Assembly (NCBI GenBank): GCA_041392505.1
Contig: JAWKLX010000022.1
Location: 75,414 to 139,413, forward strand
Direction: 5' to 3'
Origin: UBA6168 sp041392505
Lineage (GTDB): Bacteria > Bacteroidota > Bacteroidia > Chitinophagales > Saprospiraceae
Length of the DNA: 64,000 nt
In this document: piece by piece, positions 33,411-41,008 of the stretch
How the letters are laid out: every line of letters begins with the position of its first letter
Numbering within the stretch: the first letter of the stretch is position 1
The notes under the pieces: model-generated
Databases searched by the model: none
What the model saw: only the letters and a program-made list of their open reading frames with translations
What the model was told of the DNA's origin: nothing
Program-made: the position numbers and the translations under genes

Positions 33411-33922
33411 GGCTGATGTTTGATTGGTCGCTGAAAAGCACTTGCACTGATTGTCGAGCGCTTTTTAGCGAAACATATAAATTGAAAATTGAAATAAGAA
33501 TAATTGAAACGGGGGAAACCGAGGGGAAGGATTTATTGAAGATTAGGCAACATTGATGCCAGTCAAAAAGGTAAGAAGCTGGTTAGCAAAACATTAACGA
33601 ACGGCAATAAGGGGTAAAAAACAAAAAGAGAAAGCTTGTTGGTAAATTGAATGCATTATAGGGGTTGCACAAGAGGGGAAATGGTACCTCCTTTTTGGTG
33701 GGGCAAAAACGGTTGTTCTGCCGTTAGTGGCCAACCAATCCCAAAGCATTGATTTTCTAATTGAGCAACCGAAGCACTTCCTTTTTCTTTTTCGCAACAG
33801 TCAAGTAAAGGGAGGGCATACGTTCAGCAACCGATCTTTTATAAAATCATGTGTCACTCCCTAAAATAACGTGAGGTATGGATTAGGGTTCACTCTATCA
33901 AGCTGGTAATCAGTTTATTACA

Positions 33923-34090
33923 TTTTTTTCGAGGCTGTCTCAAAAGGCTTAGATTTTCTTTTCGACGCTGAATATCATGATTCTTATGATTCGTTATGAT
34001 CCAAAAATGAAATTTTTATAAATCATAAAATGTCATAATAGACATAAAAATCAGCGTCAAAAAAGACTTTTGAGACAGCCTCGAAAAAAA
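33923..34090. mobile_element. MITE-like element with perfect 24-bp inverted ends
   Basis: 33923-33946 and 34067-34090 are perfect inverse copies, comprising a T/A run plus CGAGGCTGTCTCAAAAG. Inside, CGACGCTGA (near 33962) and TCAGCGTC (near 34051) form a second inverted repeat. The 120-base interior is AT-rich and non-coding. GGCTGTCTCAAAAG-type ends are common on insertion sequences of Bacteroidota, so this is probably a non-autonomous derivative. No transposase in the window. The stretch 33411-33922 shows no gene. Confidence 0.6.
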
Positions 34091-34091
34091 A

Positions 34092-34134
34092 TCAGGGGGA
34101 AGAAAATCGGCTTTGCCGATTTTCTTCCCCCTGA
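34092..34134. terminator. perfect 20-bp hairpin downstream of the CotH-like gene
   Basis: Arms 34092-34111 and 34115-34134 with a TTT loop. It begins one base after the MITE-like element and precedes a second hairpin. On the minus strand it lies about 60 bases beyond the stop at 34196. It lacks a long T tract, so it may protect mRNA 3' ends rather than terminate. Confidence 0.5.
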
Positions 34135-34144
34135 AATTCCTTTA

Positions 34145-34180
34145 GCAAGGCAGGATTGGCAAAAGCCAATCCTGCCTTGC
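34145..34180. terminator. perfect 16-bp hairpin next to the previous one
   Basis: Arms 34145-34160 and 34165-34180 (GCAAGGCAGGATTGGC and complement) with an AAAA loop; followed on the plus strand by CCTTCTTTTTTTG. It is unrelated in sequence to the hairpin 10 bases away. Confidence 0.55.
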
Positions 34181-34195
34181 CCTTCTTTTTTTGAT

Positions 34196-35257
34196 TTATT
34201 TTTCGGTTTCTAAAATTGTACGTTCCGCAACCGAACCTGTAAATTTCACCTGCTCTGGTGCTTCGAAAAAACCATCCAGATAGGCTTTCATCTCCAAGCG
34301 GTCGTTGTAGGATAGCCATTTGAACTGCATCACCGTCTCTTCCAATTTCTCCCGTTTGCCCAATAGGTGATAGGTCGTCCCATGAAAGTCGGTGGCCGAT
34401 TCTTCAAACCCAAGGTAAACCCGTTGCCCCAATTTGGTCTGTCCGACATTGGTGTTGGGAAGGGCATAAGAAGCATTGACCAGTCCTGAGAAATCGAAGT
34501 CGTAAGGCACTGCGATCAATTTGTCTTTTTTGCGTAGGAATTTCAGGTTTTTCCCCGTTTTAATACCCCAGTCGGCATTGCCGATCAAGTATTGGAAAAA
34601 AGCCACCATCCTTACCTGCGCAATGTGGAAACTATCAATCGGCAAGTTGAAAGCAGTCGACTCTATTTTTTCTGCATCAATCCGGTTGCGCAGCTGTGCC
34701 GCATCTTCGATCAGGAAGGCCCACTGCTTGTCTTTTTCACCAGTAGCGGTATCCTTATAAGTAATGCGGAGCAATTGCACCCGGAAACTATAGGGACTGA
34801 CTTCGTTGTACAGTTTGTAGGTTAGGTACTCCCGCAACAGGGTTTCTTTCGCCTCTTCATCGTCGGCAATGCATTGTGGTACCAGCTTGAGGTCGTCGTA
34901 TTTGGCAAGCCCCATGGCTTCGAGTTCGGATTTCTTGAAATTTAACTTGAGCGGTGGAACGTCGCTGCATTTTACCCGGCGGAAGGCTCCCCTGAGTTTA
35001 ACTTTCAGCTGCCATTTTTGCTTTTTCCCGTTCTGATCCTTGAAGGATATTTTCGCATCGTAAGATGACTCATCCGAGCGGTCTGCTTTGAGGGCAGCGA
35101 GGTCTGTTTCTAAAGTGAGATCCAGTACTTCTTGGTGGTTCATCAAGTCGAAAATACTCTTACGGCCTTCCCCGCCATTGGCAAGTACAACGTTTTGGAA
35201 CAGTAGCAATAAAAAGGATACACTTAGGGATTTGAACAATAAAACCAAATTTTTCAT
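34196..35257 (-). CDS. secreted protein, possibly CotH-kinase-like
   Basis: 353 residues with a signal peptide (SLSVSFLLLLFQNVVLANG). The mature protein has beta-rich KISFKDQNGKKQKWQLKVKLRGAFRR, PPLKLNFKKSELEAMG, then helical ETLLREYLTYKLYNEVSPYSFRVQLLRI. A central region contains YLIGNADWGIKTGKNLKFLRK followed by PYDFDFSGLVN. The order 'ligand strand with R, K-helix, N-containing loop, then D-F-D' resembles the CotH/HipA-like atypical kinase fold, with D in PYDFDFSG as a candidate metal ligand; this is a family-level guess. Exported kinases of this fold phosphorylate surface proteins in spore-formers. No neighbour clarifies its role. Confidence 0.7.
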   Translation of the reverse strand: MKNLVLLFKSLSVSFLLLLFQNVVLANGGEGRKSIFDLMNHQEVLDLTLETDLAALKADRSDESSYDAKISFKDQNGKKQKWQLKVKLRGAFRRVKCSDVPPLKLNFKKSELEAMGLAKYDDLKLVPQCIADDEEAKETLLREYLTYKLYNEVSPYSFRVQLLRITYKDTATGEKDKQWAFLIEDAAQLRNRIDAEKIESTAFNLPIDSFHIAQVRMVAFFQYLIGNADWGIKTGKNLKFLRKKDKLIAVPYDFDFSGLVNASYALPNTNVGQTKLGQRVYLGFEESATDFHGTTYHLLGKREKLEETVMQFKWLSYNDRLEMKAYLDGFFEAPEQVKFTGSVAERTILETEK

Positions 35258-35660
35258 AATTAAAATTGTTTAAAAGAGCGTTTCACGTATTACCCTAATG
35301 GAAAACAAAATTGCGGGAAGAAGTTCATGGATGCAAATTTTAAAATGGTCAAAATGGGACACAAAAGCTTTGAATGGTGATAATTAATGGACTGATTTAA
35401 AAATCTTGAGGATTTGAAATAAAATTAAAAACATATCAAATGAGGCTTAAAAAGCACCAATTGCTTGTATTTTTTCTGTTTTCAAAATTTTATTCTGTAT
35501 CAGGTAGCCATCCTCCAACTTCTGGATGCACCTTTGTGTAAATTTGACAAAAAGTAAATTTTAGGTTAACTTTATGGTAATTATTGGACACTATCCTTTT
35601 GCATGCTATTATTTACGCATACTTTTGTCCCAGTAATTAAGTACTCTTATATAAAAAGTT

Positions 35661-35742
35661 TCGGGGGGCGAGCGGCTTTCAGCCGCTCGCACCCCGAAAA
35701 CCTTTCTGCACCGAGCCGTCGAAATCGGCTCGGTGCAGAAAG
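35661..35742. repeat. pair of perfect or near-perfect hairpins with unrelated stems
   Basis: First hairpin 35661-35697: stem of 10 bp (35668-35677 with 35681-35690) extended by six more pairs after one mismatch, loop TTC. Second hairpin 35702-35742: perfect 17-bp stem, loop TCGAAAT. The two stems differ in sequence. They lie in a 658-base non-coding gap (35258-35915) otherwise AT-rich and without features. Confidence 0.55.
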
Positions 35743-35915
35743 AAGTTTTTCATACTGCGTATTAGGTAAAATGAAAGATTGATTCTGGGAACTAAACAAA
35801 TCCTTTTTTCATTTGTCTTCAACCCGAAAAACGACAAGCAGGACAGACCATAATGGCTATCACATGAAACACTTTCAGAAATCCATTTTCATCCTGACTG
35901 ATAAATTCCAACATC

Positions 35916-36497
35916 ATGGTCTTACTAGAAGAATATCAACTGACTGAAAAGAAAAAGAAAAAAAAGGATGGCTATCAAAAGGAAGTCGTCAATATCATCC
36001 GCACCACGCAGCGCAACAATGTAGAACTGACGCATTTGGCCGACAACAAAGCCAACGTGCTGTTGAGTTTGAATGCCATCATGCTGACCTTTCTCATTCC
36101 CAACGTGGTGTCCCATACCGATTACATCTTGGAGCGGCACTTGTTCATCCCTCTCGGAATGCTGGCAGTCACTTGCTTTTTGACTATTTTCATTTCTACC
36201 CGCGTTTTGATGCCCTCCAAGTTCGACAAGCCCCGGTATTTCAAAAACGGCTACAAAAACCACAGCCCTTTGTTTTTTGGGAATGTGTACAAAATGGAGC
36301 CCGAGGAGTTTTTCAACAATTTGGACGAAGCGTTTGCCAGTAAATTGAACATCATGGACATGCTGAAGCAGCACCTCTATTATTCTGGCCGGCGGTTGGG
36401 TTATAAAATGACTTGGATCAGGCGAGCGTTCAACATCTTTTTGGTGGGGCTTTTTACTACCATCGTCTCTTCGATCATTGCTTTTTTGATAAGCTAA
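35916..36497 (+). CDS. Pycsar-effector-like membrane protein (PycTM/DUF5706 type)
   Basis: 193 residues. After a Lys-rich start, residues 32-58 contain TQRNNVELTHLADNKANVLLSLNAI, matching the conserved ADxKAxxLLxxNA core of the Pycsar effector family; two transmembrane helices follow (about 48-65 and 78-97), then a cytoplasmic segment with PLFFGNVYKMEPEEF and LGYKMTWIRRAFNIF, and a last helix at 171-192. In Pycsar systems such proteins perforate the membrane when a phage-induced cyclic pyrimidine nucleotide binds. Here no uridylate/cytidylate cyclase is adjacent, and the HD domain often fused in Bacteroidota homologues is absent. The next gene encodes a patatin with transmembrane helices, but a strong terminator separates them. 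Family assignment comes from motif memory. Confidence 0.72.
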   Translation: MVLLEEYQLTEKKKKKKDGYQKEVVNIIRTTQRNNVELTHLADNKANVLLSLNAIMLTFLIPNVVSHTDYILERHLFIPLGMLAVTCFLTIFISTRVLMPSKFDKPRYFKNGYKNHSPLFFGNVYKMEPEEFFNNLDEAFASKLNIMDMLKQHLYYSGRRLGYKMTWIRRAFNIFLVGLFTTIVSSIIAFLIS

Positions 36498-36525
36498 GGC
36501 AATAGCAAATTGCCTGTTTGATACT

Positions 36526-36562
36526 AACGTCGGGAGGGCTATCAACCCTCCCGACGTTTTTT
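36526..36562 (+). terminator. terminator after the Pycsar-effector-like gene
   Basis: Perfect 13-bp arms 36526-36538 and 36546-36558 (AACGTCGGGAGGG and complement), loop CTATCAA, followed by eight T. Of the same style as the hairpin at 8761-8794 (GCGTCGGCAGGG). Confidence 0.85.
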
Positions 36563-36764
36563 TTAGTCACCGCTCAATAATAGCTACAAGTACTGCACTG
36601 AAATATTGCTGCCCGCCCTCCCCCATAGTTTCCCGCTATCCCACATAAAGTAAACAGCCTTGGCAAGTTGTCTTCATTTCAATCCACCTATCCACCTATT
36701 TTTTTTACCTTTGGTCATCCCAGCATGCGCTCGGGTTATTTGTTGAATTAACATCTAAAAATCA

Positions 36765-38366
36765 ATGGAAACAACACCACAACCATTCACCAACATCGCC
36801 GTGTCCCTGTCCGGCGGCGGTTACCGGGCCACTACTTTTCACTTGGGTGCCCTTTCCTACCTCAACACTCTGCATTATAAAGGTGAAAACATGCTGCACC
36901 GCGTCAAGGTCATTTCCACGATTTCGGGTGGCACATTGACTGGGGTCATGTATGCGCTGTATGCAGCTACCGACCGCACCTTTGATGAGTGTTATAAAAA
37001 ATTATACGACTTGTTGGAAGAGGACAAACTGGTAGAACGGGCCTTGCATAAGCTGAGCAACACGTCCGCTTGGCGGGACCAAACAAAAAGCAAAGATTTG
37101 ATCAATGCCTTCTCTGAAGTTTACAACGAATTTTTTTACGAGGACGCCCATTTCAGCGTCTTGTTCGATGACCACAAATCGCATCTTAAAGATGTCATTT
37201 TTGGGGCGACTGAATTTACGGACGGCATCCAGTTCCGTTTTCAGGAAAACCACCACAACGGCAGGTTCGGAAACGGTATCCTCAACCTGCCCGATGACGT
37301 GGCCAAAGACTTCCGTTTAGGCGATGCGGCAGCGGCCTCCAGTTGTTTCCCCGGCGGCTTCGAACCACTCATTATGTCCAAAGATTTCGCTGCTGGCCCC
37401 AATAGTGAAATTGCTAAGGCTTGGAAAGAAAAAGGCTACCCCGTTACCGGCATCATGGATGGCGGAGTCATTGATAATCAAGGGATAGAAGGGGTACAAC
37501 TGGCAGAAAGAAGGCATGACAAAACGGGTGAACATCCCTACATTGGCACCTACATCATCTCTGATGTGTCCGGCCGAACGATGGCTCCGTATGTGGTGCC
37601 CACCATTGAATACAGCTCTTTCAAAGACTTTTTCACCTTTAAAAGTATCAACCTCATTGTAGGGCTGATGGTAGCAGTCATCATCGGGCTATTGTTTTTT
37701 GTGGACCTTCATCTTTTGACGACTGTTTTGCTTTCCTGCTTGCTCACATTGGGCATGGGTTGGATCATTGTTTTTTGGCTGGGCAAATCATTTGTCAAAA
37801 AAGTCCTCCAGGACTTGTTGGGACAGGACAGTTCCTCCCGTGTACTAAAAGATTTTGGGGTAATTCTCAGAACCCCGATCTACATATTGGCCCACCTGAT
37901 CCGACTCCGGGCAACATCCGTGATCAAAATGGTTTCCGATATTTTCTTGAGAAGAATTAGGACGCTGCAATTAAGCGCCTTGTTTGGCCACTCGGAATGG
38001 AAATACCGAATCAAGACGAATAACATTTACACGCTGTACGAGGCGGGGGTCGAAAAGAATTATGAACCCAGCCCAGCCATGTTGGCAGTCGCTAAAGCAG
38101 CCAACGATATGGGTACGACGCTGTGGTTTACCGAGGAACAAAAAAAGGATAGGGTGCTGGACAAATTAATTGCCTGTGGGCAGTTCACCGTTTGCCTCAA
38201 CTTGATCCGGTACATCGAAAACCTGCAAAAAGGCAGCGCTAAAGAAAACATTTGGGACCACTTAGACCCGACCACTCAGCAAGACATTTTGGAATTGGAC
38301 AAAAAAATGAGGGAGGATTTTGACCTATTCAAAAAAGACCCGCTGCGGATGGTTGCTGTTAAATAA
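36765..38366 (+). CDS. patatin-like phospholipase with internal transmembrane hairpin
   Basis: 533 residues. The patatin core has the oxyanion loop SGGGYRA (residues 16-22), nucleophile S54 in STISGG (the first Gly of GxSxG replaced, as in several bacterial patatins) and the catalytic Asp232 in MDGG. The domain spans about residues 8-275. Two transmembrane helices follow (297-313 and 318-338), then a 190-residue C-terminal region with SEWKYRIKTNNIYTLYEAG that is mostly helical. No signal peptide: the active site would be cytoplasmic and anchored at the inner membrane. Substrate is probably a phospholipid. Patatins act as effectors in CBASS systems (CapV), but this protein is larger and membrane-bound, and no nucleotidyltransferase is nearby, so a housekeeping lipase role is equally possible. 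Confidence 0.88.
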   Translation: METTPQPFTNIAVSLSGGGYRATTFHLGALSYLNTLHYKGENMLHRVKVISTISGGTLTGVMYALYAATDRTFDECYKKLYDLLEEDKLVERALHKLSNTSAWRDQTKSKDLINAFSEVYNEFFYEDAHFSVLFDDHKSHLKDVIFGATEFTDGIQFRFQENHHNGRFGNGILNLPDDVAKDFRLGDAAAASSCFPGGFEPLIMSKDFAAGPNSEIAKAWKEKGYPVTGIMDGGVIDNQGIEGVQLAERRHDKTGEHPYIGTYIISDVSGRTMAPYVVPTIEYSSFKDFFTFKSINLIVGLMVAVIIGLLFFVDLHLLTTVLLSCLLTLGMGWIIVFWLGKSFVKKVLQDLLGQDSSSRVLKDFGVILRTPIYILAHLIRLRATSVIKMVSDIFLRRIRTLQLSALFGHSEWKYRIKTNNIYTLYEAGVEKNYEPSPAMLAVAKAANDMGTTLWFTEEQKKDRVLDKLIACGQFTVCLNLIRYIENLQKGSAKENIWDHLDPTTQQDILELDKKMREDFDLFKKDPLRMVAVK

Positions 38367-38384
38367 GACGGTCTTTTAGGACAA

Positions 38385-38416
38385 AGACTTTCCAAGTTTT
38401 CAAACTTGGAAAGTCT
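38385..38416. repeat. 15-bp palindrome with TC loop
   Basis: AGACTTTCCAAGTTT (38385-38399) and its exact complement (38402-38416), two-base loop. A T tract is missing on both sides; it lies 18 bases after the patatin stop. The core AGTTTTCAAACT belongs to the same TTTCA-loop class as hairpins at 8761 and 36526. Confidence 0.6.
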
Positions 38417-38480
38417 AAACTACTCATTTACAATCGCTTTTAAATTCCCTCTCCTGATTCGCACTACAGCTAAAATACAA

Positions 38481-38516
38481 AATGCCGCCCCTGACATTGG
38501 GGCTGGCATTTTTTCA
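38481..38516. terminator. bidirectional terminator-like hairpin
   Basis: AATGCCGCCCC (38481-38491) pairs with GGGGCTGGCATT (38499-38510) with one bulge, then TTTT; A run precedes it. It closes the patatin transcript or stands as a spacer before the next gene. Confidence 0.6.
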
Positions 38517-38612
38517 TTTTAATTTTCATTTCTATTTTTATCCCCCTATTTGGTATCAGCCTTGCAACATCAGGGAAATCAAATCCACCCCATTTCAGAA
38601 AATCCATCCACC

Positions 38613-39569
38613 ATGCAAAATTTGTCAAAAAAACTGGCCGCCATCCTTTTCGGCGTCGTCTTCGCCTTGGTCCTCTTAGAAATCGGTTGTCAGATCTTGT
38701 ACAAAGTGCTGGTCACCCCTTCCTTGAAAGCCCAGCAAGCTGACCAACTCCACTATTATATCCCCAGCGATGACCCACGCCTTACCTATCAAATGAAGCC
38801 GGGCTACCACATCCAATTGGACGACCGCCGTTTGGCGATCAACCAATATGGCTTCCGGGACGACAGCGATGAAACGGATTTCCCCAAAACAGTAGCCCTC
38901 TTTGGCGACTCTGTCCCATTCGGTCAAGGTCTCGACCAAACCGAATCCGCTCCCGCTGAGCTGCAAAAGCTTGTTGGCGACAGCATCAAAGTCGTCAACT
39001 TCGGCACCTGCGGCTATGGGTTGGAAGAATTGAAGGCTTACCTCGAAACGAAATACAATGTTTATAAACCCCAGACCATTTATTATTTCCTCAACCTGAA
39101 CGACTTCTCTCGCCGCAACTCCATCTACGAAGGTGGCGACAACGGTCTTTACCGTATTTACAAAACACCGTTTTTCAAGCTCCCGTTTTTTATCAACAAG
39201 GCCATTTACCGCTATGTCAAAGAGGGCAAAATGTCTTCTGTAAAATGGTACAAATGGATGTTCGAAGGCAATAAAGAACAGTTTCTGCCTATCATCACTG
39301 AGATGGCCGATTTTGCCAAAAGCAACGGCAGCGATTTTCGGGTACTCCTTTTCCCACCAGCGGTCGCTTACGAAAATGGTAATTTTGCCCTGCAACCCGT
39401 TTTTGACGAGATCATTGATTTTTGCAAAAAAAACAACCTGCACGTCCTCGCCCCCGTCGAACCTTTCAGCCACAACCCCCAAGAACTCCAAGACAACACC
39501 GACCACTTCCAACCGCCCGGCGCACAACTGATGGCCCGTGTGATTTGGGAGGATATGCAGGAGAGGTAG
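38613..39569 (+). CDS. SGNH/GDSL hydrolase-like membrane-anchored protein
   Basis: 318 residues from the ATG at 38613; the frame is open to 38550, but the extra 21 residues are unlike a signal. The N-terminus is an uncleaved or lipoprotein-free anchor (LAAILFGVVFALVLLEIGCQIL). Block I is ALFGDSVPFGQGL with the nucleophile Ser in GDS; VVNFGTCGYGLEEL fits block II (Gly), IIYYFLNLNDFS fits block III (N-D), and NTDHFQPPG supplies the D-x-x-H-like block V at the C-terminus (TDHF). This layout is typical of exported SGNH hydrolases or acyltransferases acting on polysaccharide O-acetyl groups. Neighbours do not show the substrate. It is preceded by a terminator and followed by a structured repeat. 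Confidence 0.8.
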   Translation: MQNLSKKLAAILFGVVFALVLLEIGCQILYKVLVTPSLKAQQADQLHYYIPSDDPRLTYQMKPGYHIQLDDRRLAINQYGFRDDSDETDFPKTVALFGDSVPFGQGLDQTESAPAELQKLVGDSIKVVNFGTCGYGLEELKAYLETKYNVYKPQTIYYFLNLNDFSRRNSIYEGGDNGLYRIYKTPFFKLPFFINKAIYRYVKEGKMSSVKWYKWMFEGNKEQFLPIITEMADFAKSNGSDFRVLLFPPAVAYENGNFALQPVFDEIIDFCKKNNLHVLAPVEPFSHNPQELQDNTDHFQPPGAQLMARVIWEDMQER

Positions 39570-39610
39570 GCTGTTCTTTTATGATCGAATGGCGAAACAC
39601 CTACATATAA

Positions 39611-39780
39611 TGTCTTAAAATGCGGGCCGGTGGATTTGCTTATCTTTTTGCATCATTCTGCTCGGCCCTCTGGGGGTTTTAAGGGGTGGCGTCGGCCTGA
39701 ACCGACGCCACCCCTTAAAAACCCTTGAGGAGCACCTTGGGTCGTCCGCAATGCGATGAACATGCTGCTCCGCATTTTTT
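39611..39780. repeat. structured intergenic repeat with variable palindromic core, copy B
   Basis: Outer words AAAATGCGGGCC (39617-39628) and CTGCTCCGCATTTTTT (39765-39780) are inverse. The central stem, about 39672-39694 with 39701-39724, is nearly perfect with loop CCTGAA. Shared with copy A (8515-8719) are AAGGGG and CCCCTTAAAAA at the stem base and CCCTTGAGGAGCACCTTGG after it, plus GCATCA..GGCCCTCTGGGGG before it, whereas the stem tip is entirely different yet still paired. Confidence 0.75.
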
Positions 39781-39843
39781 AATATCAAAAATGTATAATA
39801 AAAGATTTTTTCGCCATCCAATAATCACCATAAAAATCCAACC

Positions 39844-40523
39844 ATGACCAAAATCTTGTATGTCGAAGACGAACCCTTTCTGGGAAAGATCGTCAAAGAA
39901 AGCCTCGAAAGCCGCGACTTTGACGTCCGCTTGGTGACAGATGGCCAGCAGGTCATGGCTGTTTTTGAAAAATACGAACCGGACATTTGTGCTGATGTGA
40001 TGTTGCCCAACAAAGACGGCTTTACCTGGGGAAAAGAAAACTGGCAACACAACGAACAAATCCCCATCATTTTTTGACGGCCAAAAACCAGACAGCCGAT
40101 GTGATCAAAGGGTTCGGGTCGGGCGGCAATGACTATATGCGGAAGCCGTTCAGCATGGAAGAGTTGATCGTCCGTATTCATAATCTGTTGCAACTGTCGA
40201 AGGGGCAAGCACCGGCCATCCAATCGGACAATGAAATCAGCCTGGGCCGTTATTTATTTTTTCCGAAAAAACAAATCCTGCAAATCGGCCAGACCGATCG
40301 CCAACTCTCCCACCGGGAGGCCCAACTCCTCTCCCTGCTTGCCGAAAAAACAAATGCCGCCGTGGAGCGGAAATTCATCCTGCAGGAAATCTGGGGCACC
40401 GACTCCTTTTTCAACTCCCGCAACCTCGACGTGTACATCAAAAAATTGAGGGATTATTTGTCGGAGGACGATACGGTTAAGATCATCACGTTGAAGGGTG
40501 TGGGGTATCGGTTGGTGTGCTAA
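39844..40523 (+). pseudogene. OmpR/PhoB-family response regulator with frameshift
   Basis: Residues 1-77 (MTKILYVEDEPFLG to PIIF) form the first half of a receiver with acidic D/E pair and D51 in the phosphoacceptor loop CADVMLPNKDGF. The frame then stops at 40077. An overlapping frame from 40074 continues the same protein: TAKNQTADVIKGFGSGGNDYMRKPF (with the conserved Lys), then an OmpR winged helix (LSHREAQLLSLL, VERKFILQEIWG, NLDVYIKKLRDYL, VKIITLKGVGYRLVC). Adding one T to the six-T run at 40070-40075 restores IIFLTAKN, so one base is missing. Either a sequence error or a real mutation. A residue also seems missing in DICADVML, where most relatives have DxxLLDVML. No histidine kinase gene lies beside it. 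Confidence 0.85.
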
Positions 40524-40646
40524 AGAGAGTATTCAAATCAAATCGCATGACTGGATTTTGCCCCTCCCGACTATCTTGACTTAATCTAAATAAGAATTTA
40601 CTAACAGTAAAAACGCTCCCAGTCTTCCCTTAATACAAAGGTTTTT

Positions 40647-40654
40647 TAAATTTG
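40647..40654 (+). promoter_or_regulatory. possible promoter of the nqr operon
   Basis: TAAATTTG (TAnnTTTG) 355 bases upstream of nqrA, within a 485-base gene-free stretch (40524-41008). Downstream, AATGAGTTTTTT pairs with AAAAACTCATT (40682-40704), and AACGGG pairs with CCCGTT (near 40910 and 40940), so a long structured leader is possible. No known riboswitch was recognised. Confidence 0.3.
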
Positions 40655-41008
40655 CGCCGATTTTGGGAGGGGCGTTGTAAATGAGTTTTTTTTAAAAACT
40701 CATTGCTACTGTTTCCTGATCAAAACTCTTTGAAAATGAGCGGTTTAAGAACGAAGGGTACTAAAATGCCATTCCAAACCAGTCAAGCTCCCCCTCGACG
40801 GCAGTTTGAAAATTCAAATTCCAGCCACGACTTATTTATCATATTTTGGGTCAAATGCTGGCTTTTGCGTTTTTAGCTCCTGGCACCCGAGCCTTTCCGG
40901 TCATGCGTAAACGGGAACTTACAAGCAAGACGCCCGTTCACCACTGACAATTTTCCCCTTCGTTCCAAGACGATTCACCAATTTATTTTTACCAATCATC
41001 ATTATAGA

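Noticed and set aside
35925..36545. 206-codon minus-strand frame opposite the Pycsar-effector-like gene
   Set aside because: The plus-strand protein has clear family motifs and helices; the reverse translation has none.
36765..38366. Patatin read as a CBASS CapV effector
   Set aside because: No cyclic-oligonucleotide synthase, Cap2/Cap3 or sensor domain is nearby, and the transmembrane insertion is unlike typical CapV; kept only as a possibility in the findings.
40655..41008. Possible riboswitch in the leader of the nqr operon
   Set aside because: Short inverted repeats exist, but no pattern of a known riboswitch class could be recognised by eye.
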